The position numbers and the translations under genes were made by a program. Shown here piece by piece: positions 47,422-55,893 of a stretch of 64,000 nucleotides of DNA. The notes beneath the pieces are model-generated. The model did no database searches. It was not told the origin of the DNA and was given only the letters and a program-made list of their open reading frames with translations. How positions within the stretch are numbered: the first letter of the stretch is position 1; every line of letters starts with the position of its first letter. This DNA is from Rhodovulum sulfidophilum DSM 1374 (GTDB taxonomy: Bacteria > Pseudomonadota > Alphaproteobacteria > Rhodobacterales > Rhodobacteraceae): positions 2,852,001 to 2,916,000 of the forward strand of contig NZ_CP015418.1 of the NCBI RefSeq assembly GCF_001633165.1, read 5' to 3'.

Positions 47422-47444
47422 CCGGGCCCTGATGACAGGCCCGG
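47422..47444. terminator. Hairpin between convergent pccR and the DUF465 gene
   Basis: CCGGGCCCTG (47422-47431) pairs with CAGGCCCGG (47436-47444) with a one-base bulge and a short ATGA loop. It lies 10 bp past the pccR stop. There is no T-run, so termination is inferred. Confidence 0.45.
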
Positions 47445-47470
47445 ACACAGGCCCGGCACCGACCCGCGCC

Positions 47471-47716
47471 TCAGGCCGAGGCTTGATCGAGAATGCGGGC
47501 GATCTCGTCCTTCAGATGCATCCGGGTCTTGCGCATGTCGTTCAGGTGCAGATCCTCGGTCGGCTCGACATCGGTCTCTGCCCTGTGCACCGCGGCATTG
47601 ATGTCGTGATACTCGTCAACCAGCCGGGCAAAATGCGCGTCGCTCTCCCGCAACGCGTGAATCAGCGCGGCCCGCTCGGGCAAATCCTCTGCAAGCTCGT
47701 GCGGCGTGTGGGTCAT
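47471..47716 (-). CDS. YdcH/DUF465 family small protein
   Basis: 81 aa, entirely helical, with alternating charged residues: MTHTPHELAEDLPERAALIHALRES and HFARLVDEYHDINAAVHRAETDVEPTEDLHLNDMRKTRMHLKDEI. This is the DUF465 pattern, whose function is unknown. AGGAGGAG precedes ATG 47716. It overlaps nothing and ends near the pccR terminator. Confidence 0.85.
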   Translation of the reverse strand: MTHTPHELAEDLPERAALIHALRESDAHFARLVDEYHDINAAVHRAETDVEPTEDLHLNDMRKTRMHLKDEIARILDQASA

Positions 47717-47799
47717 GATCTCCTCCTGTCCCCCATGGCTCGAAACAAAGCCTAGGAGCCGCAAATCGGCGCTGTCCATGACACCGATCAACCGGACGC

Positions 47800-48378
47800 T
47801 CAGTCCGTCAGCGTCGCGCCATGGCGCAGCAGGATCGGCAAGACGATATCCTCCTCGTCGATCAGATGGCGGTCGAGACAGGAGCCGAAGCGCTGAAGCC
47901 TGAGCTCCAGCCGCCCGATGCAGGCGTCCCGGCCCGCGGGCTCGCCCCGGACCAGTTCGGACACCGTATCGGCAAGTTCCCTCAGGTGAAGACCGAGCGC
48001 CTGATGATCGGCATCCAGCATTTCGAAGGCCGCCCAGAGGCCCGGCTCGAAGGCCGCAAGGCGCGGGAAGTAATGAAGATCCTCGATCTTGCGATGGCCG
48101 TGAACCTCGTTCAGCAGCATGGCGGCATCGCGCCGGACGGCCCGGATCGCGGCCTCTGCCGGCGCCTCGGCCAGGGTCCCGAAATCCGCCATGACCCGGA
48201 CATCTTCCTCCATCCGGGCCAGAAGCATGCGGAACATCCGGTGCCGGTCGAGCCAGAACCGGGTGGACTCGTCTTCGGGCAGCCGACCGGCCCAGACCTC
48301 GCGCGGGCAGTCGTCAAGCAGGTCGCGCAGCGCATCGGGCAGGTCGCCGCGGGGATCAAGAGCGTAAATATCGTGCAT
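47800..48378 (-). CDS. Hemerythrin-like HHE domain protein
   Basis: 192 aa, four-helix bundle pattern. Likely iron ligands are His residues in DRHRMFRML, NEVHGHRKIEDLHYFPRL, DADHQALGLHLREL and LDRHLIDEEDIVLPILLRH, with the Glu of HYFPRL/EED segments. Hemerythrin-like proteins bind a non-haem di-iron centre for O2, NO or iron handling. Its neighbours are unrelated. ATG 48378 is preferred; the start is not well supported by a Shine-Dalgarno. Confidence 0.85.
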   Translation of the reverse strand: MHDIYALDPRGDLPDALRDLLDDCPREVWAGRLPEDESTRFWLDRHRMFRMLLARMEEDVRVMADFGTLAEAPAEAAIRAVRRDAAMLLNEVHGHRKIEDLHYFPRLAAFEPGLWAAFEMLDADHQALGLHLRELADTVSELVRGEPAGRDACIGRLELRLQRFGSCLDRHLIDEEDIVLPILLRHGATLTD

Positions 48379-48426
48379 TTGAATGAATGCTAGCACCGGC
48401 CCCGCGCATCGCAAGCCCTCGTGACC

Positions 48427-49344
48427 CTACGTTTCGGGCGCTCCGGCAGGCGGCGTGACGACGCGGCGCTTGATGACCGCCTCGCGCCAGGTGATGAACA
48501 CGACCGATCCGACGATCAGGCCGCCGCCCAGCAGCACCCAGCCATCGACCGCCTCGCCGAAGGCCAGCCAGCCGATCAGCGTCGCCCAGACCAGTTGCAG
48601 GAAGGTGATCGGCTGGGTCACCGTCAGCGGCGCGGCGCGGAAGGCGCGGGTCATGCCGTAATGCCCGGCGGTCGCGAAAAACGCCACGAAGAACAGCCCG
48701 ACCACCTGCTGCCAGCTTGGCGGCACCCAGACCGCAAGTGCCAGCGGCGCCAGCACGATGGTGACCGTAACCGACATCATCGCCACCACCACCGAGGCCT
48801 CGTCGCGTTCGCTCAGCAGCTTGGCGGTGAGATAGGAGATCCCGAACAGGGCCGCGGTGAACAGCATCGCGACATGGCCCTCGGAGATCTCGCGAAAGCC
48901 CGGGCGCAGGATCACCAGGACCCCCAGGAACGCGGCCGCGATGGCCAGGATGCGGCGCGCGGCCAGCCGCTCGCCGAACAGGAGCGCCGCCCCGAGGGTC
49001 ACATAGATCGGGTTGAGATAGTTCATCGCGGTCACTTCGGCGACCGGGATCCGCGTCATCGCGAAGAACCAGCAGATCACGCCCAGCGCATGGGCAAGGC
49101 CGCGCCCGCCATATAGCGCGAGCCGCCTGCGACCGATCCGCGCACGCGAAAGCTGGCCCAGTATCGGCAGCAGGAAGACAAGCCCCAGCAGATAGCGCAG
49201 AAAGGCCGATTGCGCCGCCGGAAGGCCCTGCGCCGAGAGCTTCACCAGCGCGGTCACCGCGACGAAACTGATCCCCGTCGCCAGCATCCAGAGGATACCC
49301 GCGACCGGGTTCTGGCCCGCTTCGGGCACCGACTGAACAGCCAT
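48427..49344 (-). CDS. EamA/DMT superfamily permease
   Basis: 305 aa, ten transmembrane helices in two EamA repeats (about 10-150 and 165-300). NYLNPIYVTLGAALLFGERL in the first and ITFLQLVWATLIGWLAFGEAVDGW in the second are the paired EamA signatures. The likely role is export of a small metabolite. Several in-frame ATGs exist near 49371; I use MAVQSVPEAGQ at 49344. Confidence 0.88.
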   Translation of the reverse strand: MAVQSVPEAGQNPVAGILWMLATGISFVAVTALVKLSAQGLPAAQSAFLRYLLGLVFLLPILGQLSRARIGRRRLALYGGRGLAHALGVICWFFAMTRIPVAEVTAMNYLNPIYVTLGAALLFGERLAARRILAIAAAFLGVLVILRPGFREISEGHVAMLFTAALFGISYLTAKLLSERDEASVVVAMMSVTVTIVLAPLALAVWVPPSWQQVVGLFFVAFFATAGHYGMTRAFRAAPLTVTQPITFLQLVWATLIGWLAFGEAVDGWVLLGGGLIVGSVVFITWREAVIKRRVVTPPAGAPET

Positions 49345-49419
49345 GCCCCGGCTTGCCATGCCGCGCCCCACCGCGCAAGACCCGCCACATGAAGGCCCCC
49401 CGGCAAGGCTGGCGTCCGC

Positions 49420-50661
49420 TCAGGCGGTCTCGGCTGCGGGCTGCGGCGGGTCGGCCAGATCCGGGCGCAGGCGCTGGACCAGCGTGCCGCCGGCCTCGAC
49501 GATCAGCTTCATGCGCTCTTCCATCCGCACCATCTCGGCAATGGCGCCCTTCAGGGCCTCGGTCTCGTCGCCAAGCGCCGCGAGCCCCTCGAACAGCCGC
49601 TGGCTCGCCGCTATCTGCGCCTCGGCATTGGCGATCACCGCCGAGAGATGCTCGACCAGCCCGGAGGCCTGCGGCGCTTCGCCCGCGCGCTCGAGCGCGG
49701 CGTCGAGCTCGGCGACCGCGCCCCGCACCGCCTCGAACCAGGCTTGCGACAGCAGGGGCTCGCGCTTGGCGCTCAGCATCGCCTCGCGTTCAAGCCGCCG
49801 CATGCCGCGGATCAGCCGGTCGACCTGACCGCGCAGATCGCCCTGCACCGAGACGATGTCGTCATTGACCCGCACCACCTTGCCCAGAACCGCGTTCAGC
49901 TCGTTGATCAGGCGGTTGATGCGGTCGAGAAAGAGATTGAGGTCATGCGCGAGCGCGCCGAATTCGTCGGCGCTGCGCACCTCGGCCCGCTCGCTGAGCG
50001 TGCCGAAGGCGCGGGCAAGCCCCGCCACCGTGCCGCGCAGCCGCAAAAGCGGCTCCATCCGCACCCTGAGGATCAGGAACAGCAACACCGAATGCAGCAC
50101 GATCTTGCCCAAGGCGAGCCCCGCGCTCAGCGTCATCTCGTCAAGCCAGGCGGCGATGTCGCGCGACAGGTAATCCCGGACCGTCACCCGGCCCAGCACC
50201 TGCCCGACCTCGGCCTCGGCATGACAGGTCAGGCAGAAGGTCTCGGCCGCGATCTCGACCTCCGCCTCGCGGAACCGGCCCTCGGGCCAGGTCCCGGCCG
50301 GAATGCCGGCGGGGGTGAAGCCGAACAGCGCCTCGATCGAGCGCACCGTCACCGGCGCGGGCTCGATCGCGATCTTGTAGCCCAGATCGTCCCAGTTGCG
50401 CTTGAGGATCGGATACATCGTGCGCGCCGCGACCGGCCCGCCCTCGTTGCGCATGATGGCACGGACGCTTTCGGCCAGGTCCTCGGCCACGCCCTGGGCC
50501 TCCTCGGCACCGCTTGTCTCGAACTTGTAATAGACCAGCGCCGCCTTCAGCGCGAATTCGAGCACGGTCACCGCCAGCAGGACCAGGAAGAAATCCTTGA
50601 TCATATGGATCAGGAACGATTTGTCGAAACGTCCGATCGCGTGGCTGGTGCGCTCGCCCAT
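49420..50661 (-). CDS. Membrane protein with c-type haem motif and HAMP domain but no output domain
   Basis: 413 aa. An N-terminal helix (about 20-42) is followed by a periplasmic domain with the haem-binding CxxCH motif (Cys143, Cys146, His147 in FCLTCH), then a second membrane helix (about 180-198), a HAMP segment (about 200-255) and a long coiled coil (about 260-395). The layout recalls Tll0287-like (DUF3365) haem sensors fused to HAMP, but the kinase, cyclase or MCP output is missing; the coiled coil ends in a short variable tail. It could sense redox or gas and act through a partner. The gene is alone on this strand. Confidence 0.75.
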   Translation of the reverse strand: MGERTSHAIGRFDKSFLIHMIKDFFLVLLAVTVLEFALKAALVYYKFETSGAEEAQGVAEDLAESVRAIMRNEGGPVAARTMYPILKRNWDDLGYKIAIEPAPVTVRSIEALFGFTPAGIPAGTWPEGRFREAEVEIAAETFCLTCHAEAEVGQVLGRVTVRDYLSRDIAAWLDEMTLSAGLALGKIVLHSVLLFLILRVRMEPLLRLRGTVAGLARAFGTLSERAEVRSADEFGALAHDLNLFLDRINRLINELNAVLGKVVRVNDDIVSVQGDLRGQVDRLIRGMRRLEREAMLSAKREPLLSQAWFEAVRGAVAELDAALERAGEAPQASGLVEHLSAVIANAEAQIAASQRLFEGLAALGDETEALKGAIAEMVRMEERMKLIVEAGGTLVQRLRPDLADPPQPAAETA

Positions 50662-51090
50662 CGACCCTGCCTCCCCTGCCCGGCCCGATCCCCCGTTCAG
50701 TGTAGGCAGCCTCGGCGGAACACGCCAAGCGGGAATTTCGCCGCGCCTCGCCGGGGCGGCCCGGGATCATGGCGGCCTTCCGGACCGCGGCGTCGGTTGC
50801 GCCATGCCGGGACCAGCGAACGGCCGCCGTTCATGGCGCGAGATCGGAAGGTGAAGATCCGGGCGATCCCTCCCCGGGTCCTTCCGGGTCAGGCGATCGG
50901 CATGGCGCGGCCGATCCCGGGCCATCCCCTGCTTGGGCAGGCCGGACCCCGCCGCAGCGCCGGTCTGGCCGCGCCCCTGCCTGACGCCGGGGATTTTTCC
51001 TGCATCCCGGGGCCTGGCGGCGAGGATCGAGCGGATCGCCTACTGACGGGCGATGCGTCGGAACCGATCTTGCCGATGCCGAGACGACAA
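50662..51090. other. Intergenic region, nothing recognised
   Basis: About 430 bp between two minus-strand genes; no frame looks coding and no promoter is clear. It should contain the promoter of the haem-HAMP gene at its left edge. Confidence 0.35.
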
Positions 51091-51120
51091 CCGCGCGGGC
51101 CCGTTTCCGGACCCGCGCGG
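51091..51120. terminator. GC-rich hairpin downstream of yebC
   Basis: CCGCGCGGG (51091-51099) pairs with CCCGCGCGG (51112-51120); the arms are perfect. It is 25 bp beyond the yebC stop and has no T-run. Confidence 0.55.
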
Positions 51121-51144
51121 CATGATCTTGCCAAGCCGTCAGGC

Positions 51145-51885
51145 TCAGAGCTGCTCGAGCACCTCGTCGCTGGCCGAGAAATTGCTGGTGACGTGCTGCA
51201 CGTCGTCGTCATCCTCGAGCGCATCGATCAGCTTCATCAGCTTCTGCATGGCTTCGAGATCCATCTCGGTCGTGTTCGAGGGTTTCCAGATCAGCTTGGT
51301 GGAGTCGCTCTCGCCCAGATCGGCCTCCATCTTGGTGGCGACCTCGTTCAGATCGGTATCGGCGGTATAGATGACATGCTCGTCATCCGAGCTTTCCACA
51401 TCCTGCGCCCCGGCCTCGATCGCGGCCATCATCACCGTGTCGGCATCGCCCGCCGAGGCCGGATAGACGATCTCGCCCACCCGCTCGAACATGAAGGCGA
51501 CCGAGCCGGTCTCGCCGAGATTGCCGCCGAACTTGGTGAAGGTCGAGCGCACGCTCGAGGCGGTGCGGTTGCGGTTGTCGGTCATCGCCTCGACGATCAC
51601 CGCGACCCCGCCGGGACCGTAGCCCTCGTAGCGGATTTCCTCGTAATTGTCGCCCTCGCCGCCCATCGCCTTCTTGATCGCGCGCTCGATATTGTCCTTG
51701 GGCATGGATTGCGCCTTGGCTTCCTTGATCGCCAGGCGCAGGCGCGGGTTCTTGTCAGGGTCCGGGTCGCCCATCTTGGCGGCAACGGTGATCTCCTTGC
51801 TGAACTTGGAGAACAGCTTGGAGCGCGCCGCATCCTGCCGCCCCTTGCGGTGCTGGATGTTCGCCCATTTGGAATGGCCTGCCAT
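51145..51885 (-). CDS. yebC: YebC/PmpR family transcriptional regulator
   Basis: 246 aa, three-domain YebC fold. The start [32 protein letters not shown] is the family hallmark, and [20 protein letters not shown] and the acidic C-terminus fit. YebC proteins act as transcription regulators; some relieve ribosome stalling at proline runs, relevant because efp is 7 kb away. The longer upstream frame is rejected in favour of ATG 51885. Confidence 0.95.
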   Translation of the reverse strand: MAGHSKWANIQHRKGRQDAARSKLFSKFSKEITVAAKMGDPDPDKNPRLRLAIKEAKAQSMPKDNIERAIKKAMGGEGDNYEEIRYEGYGPGGVAVIVEAMTDNRNRTASSVRSTFTKFGGNLGETGSVAFMFERVGEIVYPASAGDADTVMMAAIEAGAQDVESSDDEHVIYTADTDLNEVATKMEADLGESDSTKLIWKPSNTTEMDLEAMQKLMKLIDALEDDDDVQHVTSNFSASDEVLEQL

Positions 51886-52021
51886 TGATCCCCACTTGGC
51901 TTTTTGAAATTGACGGAGCCCTCTATATGTCAGGCCGAGGCGGACCTGCAAGCCTGCTCGGGGCGTTGGGTCGGGTGAAACCCTCCGGCGCGCGGGCGCC
52001 GGACAGCCGGGAGACCCCTGA

Positions 52022-53818
52022 TTGACCGAGGACCAGTTCATTCTGTTCGCCCTTTTCGCCACCGTCTTCGTCGCCCTGATCTGGGGCCGGTGGCGCTACG
52101 ATCTGGTGGCCTTCGGGGCCTTGATGGCCGCGGTGCTGCTGGGCGTCGTCGATCCGGACCGCGCCTTCGAGGGCTTCGGCCACCCGGCAACGCTGGTGGT
52201 GGCGCTGGTGCTGGTGGTCTCGGCCGGGCTGGTGCGCTCGGGCGCGGTCTATCTGATCACCCGGACGCTGGTGAACAGCGCCCGCGGGCTGGGCGCGCAT
52301 ATCGCGATCATGGGGGGGATCGGCGGGCTGTTGTCGGCCTTCATGAACAATGTGGCCGCGCTGGCCCTGCTGATGCCGGTCGACATCCAGACCGCGCGCA
52401 AGGCGGGCCGCGCGCCGGGGCTGAGCCTGATGCCGCTGTCATTCGCCACCATTCTGGGCGGCATGGTCACGCTGATCGGCACGCCGCCCAACATCATCAT
52501 CGCCGCCTTCCGCCAGGACGCGACCGGCCAGTCCTTCCGGATGTTCGACTTCGCGCCCGTGGGCGGGGTGGCGGCGCTGGCCGGTATCGTCTTCGTGGCG
52601 CTGGTCGGCTGGCGGCTGATCCCGAAAAGCGCGGGGCTCGACGCATCGGCCGACCCGATGTCGGACTATTCCTCCTATATCGCCGAGCTGACCGTGCCCG
52701 AGGGTTCGAAGCTGATCGGCCGGCGGCTTGCCGATCTCGACCCCGAGGCCGAGGCCAATGACGTCGCCCTGCTGGGACTGGTCCGGGGCGGCAAGCGGCT
52801 TTACGGGCTGCAGCGCGGCACGGCGCTGGCCGCGGGCGACTCGCTGGTGATCGAGGCCAGCCCCGAGGCGCTGGACGAATTCCGCGCCGCGCTGTCGCTC
52901 GATTTCGCCGAGGGCGCCAACCAGGAGCGGCTCAAGGCCGAGGGCGCGGGGCTGACCGTGATCGAGGTGGTGGTGCCCGAACAGGCCCGGATCGCCGGAC
53001 GCTCGGCCCAGCTTGTGGGGCTGGCCTGGCGGCGGCGCACGGTGCTTCTGGGGATCTCGCGCCAGGGCCGCCCGGTCCGCCAGCAGATCCGCAAGACCAA
53101 GGTCAGGCCCGGCGACATCCTGCTGCTTCTGACCCCGCAGGACGTGGCCCAGGACGTGGTCGACTGGCTGGGCTGCCTGACCCTGGCCGATCGCGGGCTG
53201 GCGGTGACCGATACCCGCAAGACCTGGATCGCCATCGGGCTGTTCGCGGCGGCGGTGGCGGCGGCAAGCGTCGGGCTGGTCGATCTGACCATCGCCATCG
53301 GGCTGGTCGTGGTGGGCTATGTCGCGGCCCGGATCATCCCCATCAACGAGGTCTATTCCCATGTCGAATGGCCGGTCGTGGTGCTGCTCGGCTCGATGAT
53401 CCCGCTTGGCGTGGCGCTGGAGGAAAGCGGCGGCACGCGGCTGATCGCCGAGACCTTGCTGGGGCTGACCGGCGACATGCCGCCCTGGGTGATCCTGACC
53501 GCGCTGATGGTGGCGACCATGTGCCTGTCGGATGTGCTGAACAATACCGCGACGACGGTGGTCGCGGCCCCCGTCGGCATCCAGATGGCCCAGGCGCTGG
53601 GGGTCAGCCCCGATCCGTTCCTGATGGCGGTGGCGGTCGCGGCCTCCTGCGCCTTTCTCACCCCCATCGGGCACAAGAACAACACGCTGATCCTCGGGCC
53701 CGGCGGCTATCGCTTCGGCGATTACTGGCGGATGGGCCTGCCGCTCGAGATCATCGTGATCGCGGTCTCGGTGCCGATGATCCTCCTGGTCTGGCCGTTC
53801 CAGGCCGGAGCGGCTTGA
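52022..53818 (+). CDS. SLC13 family permease with two TrkA-C domains
   Basis: 598 aa. The first half (about 1-205) and last part (about 390-598) hold about 11 transmembrane helices of the SLC13/ArsB-like ion transporter fold, with [16 protein letters not shown] and [21 protein letters not shown] as the paired SxxxTPIG-type motifs. Two TrkA_C (RCK_C) domains lie between (about 215-295 and 305-385). Likely sulfate, dicarboxylate or another anion. The start is TTG at 52022 with GGGAGA upstream. Confidence 0.88.
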   Translation: MTEDQFILFALFATVFVALIWGRWRYDLVAFGALMAAVLLGVVDPDRAFEGFGHPATLVVALVLVVSAGLVRSGAVYLITRTLVNSARGLGAHIAIMGGIGGLLSAFMNNVAALALLMPVDIQTARKAGRAPGLSLMPLSFATILGGMVTLIGTPPNIIIAAFRQDATGQSFRMFDFAPVGGVAALAGIVFVALVGWRLIPKSAGLDASADPMSDYSSYIAELTVPEGSKLIGRRLADLDPEAEANDVALLGLVRGGKRLYGLQRGTALAAGDSLVIEASPEALDEFRAALSLDFAEGANQERLKAEGAGLTVIEVVVPEQARIAGRSAQLVGLAWRRRTVLLGISRQGRPVRQQIRKTKVRPGDILLLLTPQDVAQDVVDWLGCLTLADRGLAVTDTRKTWIAIGLFAAAVAAASVGLVDLTIAIGLVVVGYVAARIIPINEVYSHVEWPVVVLLGSMIPLGVALEESGGTRLIAETLLGLTGDMPPWVILTALMVATMCLSDVLNNTATTVVAAPVGIQMAQALGVSPDPFLMAVAVAASCAFLTPIGHKNNTLILGPGGYRFGDYWRMGLPLEIIVIAVSVPMILLVWPFQAGAA

Positions 53819-53890
53819 CGCAGGGGCCGCGCTCGGCCAGTCCGGATGACAGGCGGCTGCGGGAGAAGGGCCATTGATGGGAGACGGGTC

Positions 53891-54835
53891 TTGATCTGGC
53901 AGCCACAGGCTTCGGGGGCATTTGCGATGGCGGCGACCTTGGCGCTGGTCGCGGGCGCCGGGGCGCGTTTCGTCCCCGGCAGCAGCGCGGCCGGGCCGCT
54001 TGCCCGCATCCTCGATGCGCTTGCGCCCTGGCTGCTGGCCGGGGCCCTGATCCTCGCGCTCGGCGCCACGGTGATGGGGCTGTGCCGTCTCGGCCCGGGG
54101 CTGGTGGCGGCCGCGCTGGTCGCGCTGGCCGGGCTCGGGGCGCTCCATCTGCGTCAGAGCCTGCCCGCCCAGCCCGGCCGCGCCCCCGATCTGCGCATTC
54201 TCTTCTTCAACGTCTGTATCGAGAACGACCTGCCCGCCGAGACCATCGTCCGGGCCGTCCTCCGGCAGGACCCGGATATCATCGTCTTTGCCGAGGCCGA
54301 GGCCGTCGCCGGGGGCCTGCCGCTCCTGAAAGACCGCTACGACTTCGTCTCGCCCTGCCGTCCCGGGGCCTGCCAGATCGTGCTGGCCGCGCGCAGCCGG
54401 CCCAAGCGGTTCTGGAGGATGTCGCTGAACCCGGCCTGGCCCGACCGCTATGCCGTGGCCGAAATCGAGACGACCGGTGGCAAGCAGGTCTTTCTGGCGG
54501 GTCTCCAGCTTCTCAAGCCCTGGATGTCAGGGCTGGCGGACACCGAGCTCGAGCGACTGACCGCCCAGCTCGGCTGGCTGCCCGGTCCGGCCGTCGCCAT
54601 CGGCGATTTCAACGCCGCGCCCTGGAGCCGGACGCTGTCGCAGATCCATCGCGACACCGGCATGGCCACCGCCCGCCTGCCCACGGCCACCTGGCCCGTG
54701 GGCGCGGGCCGGTTCGGGGTGCCCATCGATCAGGTGCTGGTCGGCGGCGGCGCGCGGCTGGTCCGCCTCTGCCCGTTCGGCGCGGAGCTCGGGTCGAATC
54801 ATCGCGGCCTGCTGGCAGAGATCGCCCTGCCCTGA
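53891..54835 (+). CDS. Membrane-anchored endonuclease/exonuclease/phosphatase family protein
   Basis: 314 aa from a TTG start; ATG 53927 is the alternative. Two N-terminal membrane helices (about 10-28 and 40-75) precede an EEP domain with ILFFNVCIEN, VFAEAEAV, GDFNAAPWS and the C-terminal GSNHRGLLAEI. Most EEP enzymes have SDH at the last motif; here it reads SNH. This layout (two helices plus EEP) occurs in proteins that act at the membrane. The substrate is unknown. Confidence 0.75.
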   Translation: MIWQPQASGAFAMAATLALVAGAGARFVPGSSAAGPLARILDALAPWLLAGALILALGATVMGLCRLGPGLVAAALVALAGLGALHLRQSLPAQPGRAPDLRILFFNVCIENDLPAETIVRAVLRQDPDIIVFAEAEAVAGGLPLLKDRYDFVSPCRPGACQIVLAARSRPKRFWRMSLNPAWPDRYAVAEIETTGGKQVFLAGLQLLKPWMSGLADTELERLTAQLGWLPGPAVAIGDFNAAPWSRTLSQIHRDTGMATARLPTATWPVGAGRFGVPIDQVLVGGGARLVRLCPFGAELGSNHRGLLAEIALP

Positions 54836-55204
54836 CCGGCCTCCCCCGTCAGTGCGTGGCAATGCGGCCCGTTTTTTTGGCCCCCCGCATGCCGCGCGTA
54901 CGGCCAACCGGGCATGGCGGGACCGCCGGCGCACGGGCCGCCCCCGCCTCGATATCTCAAGAAACATTCGAGAGACGCGGGCGCCGCGGGGCCATGGAAA
55001 TTCGCCCGCGGAACGCTGTGGGGCCCGGAAAGACCTACCGAAGGCCCCCTACGGCGGGGCCGAGCCCGGTCATGCTGCCTCCAGAAGCCGCCGATCCGGC
55101 GCATGAAAGCTTCCCGAGCGATCCGGAGACCGCCGGCAGTTGCTTGTCAGGGCCATGGTTTCGGGCTATCTCGCGGCCTTGCGCCCCCGCACCAAAGGCC
55201 TGTG
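54836..55204. other. Intergenic region between the EEP gene and the phosphatase gene
   Basis: 369 bp. A T-rich hairpin-like element (about 54863-54893: ATGCGG...CCGCAT arms around a TTTTTTT run) may terminate the EEP transcript. An in-frame ATG 34 codons before the phosphatase start gives low-complexity sequence and is not used. Nothing else is recognised. Confidence 0.4.
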
Positions 55205-55888
55205 ATGTTCGACCAGCTGAAAACCCGGTTAGCGGCGATCGAACGTCGGATGACCGAGCGCCACGGCGCCGATCTGAGCGCCCCGGGCGCACGCCGTGCC
55301 GCGCTTTGGCATTTCCATCTGATGGACCATGCCTTCCTGCGCGTGCTCTGGACCAATCTCGTCGAGATCGCGCCCGGGGTCTGGCGCTCGAACCAGCCCT
55401 CGCCCGCACGGCTGCGGCGCTATCGCGACATGGGCATCCGCACCGTGATCTCGCTGCGCGGCGGCAACCGGCCGCATTCGCACTGGCTGCTGGAAGAAGA
55501 GGCCTGCGCCGCGCTCGGGCTCCGGCTCGAGGCGGTGCCGGTCAGGGCCCGGCATCTGGTCCCGCGCGAAACGCTGCTGGCGCTGCTCGACATCTTCGAT
55601 ACGGCCGAACGACCGATGGTGATGCATTGCAAGTCGGGCTCGGACCGGGCGGGTTTTGCCGCCGCGCTCTATCTCATCCATGCCGAGGGCACACCTGTCG
55701 CGCAGGCGCGCAAGATGCTGAGCTGGCGCTTTCTGCACAGCCGCCGCTCGAAGGCGGGCGTGCTCGATCTGGTGCTCGACCGCTACGAGACCGACACGGC
55801 CGATAGCCCGATGACGCTGCGCGACTGGATCTCGACCCGCTACGATCCGGCCGCCATCGAAACCGAATTCAAGGCGGGACGGAGCTAG
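55205..55888 (+). CDS. Tyrosine/dual-specificity phosphatase-like protein
   Basis: 227 aa, soluble. It has a cysteine-phosphatase signature HCKSGSDRAG with Cys142 and Arg148 (CxxxxxR). The upstream Asp-bearing loop and IRTVISLRGGNRPHSHW fit the dual-specificity fold. The gene ends 5 bp before an MsbA-like exporter, so they are co-transcribed. Bacterial relatives dephosphorylate polysaccharide-lipid or protein substrates; a lipid A or capsule intermediate is an inference from the neighbour. Confidence 0.82.
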   Translation: MFDQLKTRLAAIERRMTERHGADLSAPGARRAALWHFHLMDHAFLRVLWTNLVEIAPGVWRSNQPSPARLRRYRDMGIRTVISLRGGNRPHSHWLLEEEACAALGLRLEAVPVRARHLVPRETLLALLDIFDTAERPMVMHCKSGSDRAGFAAALYLIHAEGTPVAQARKMLSWRFLHSRRSKAGVLDLVLDRYETDTADSPMTLRDWISTRYDPAAIETEFKAGRS

Positions 55889-55893
55889 ACACC

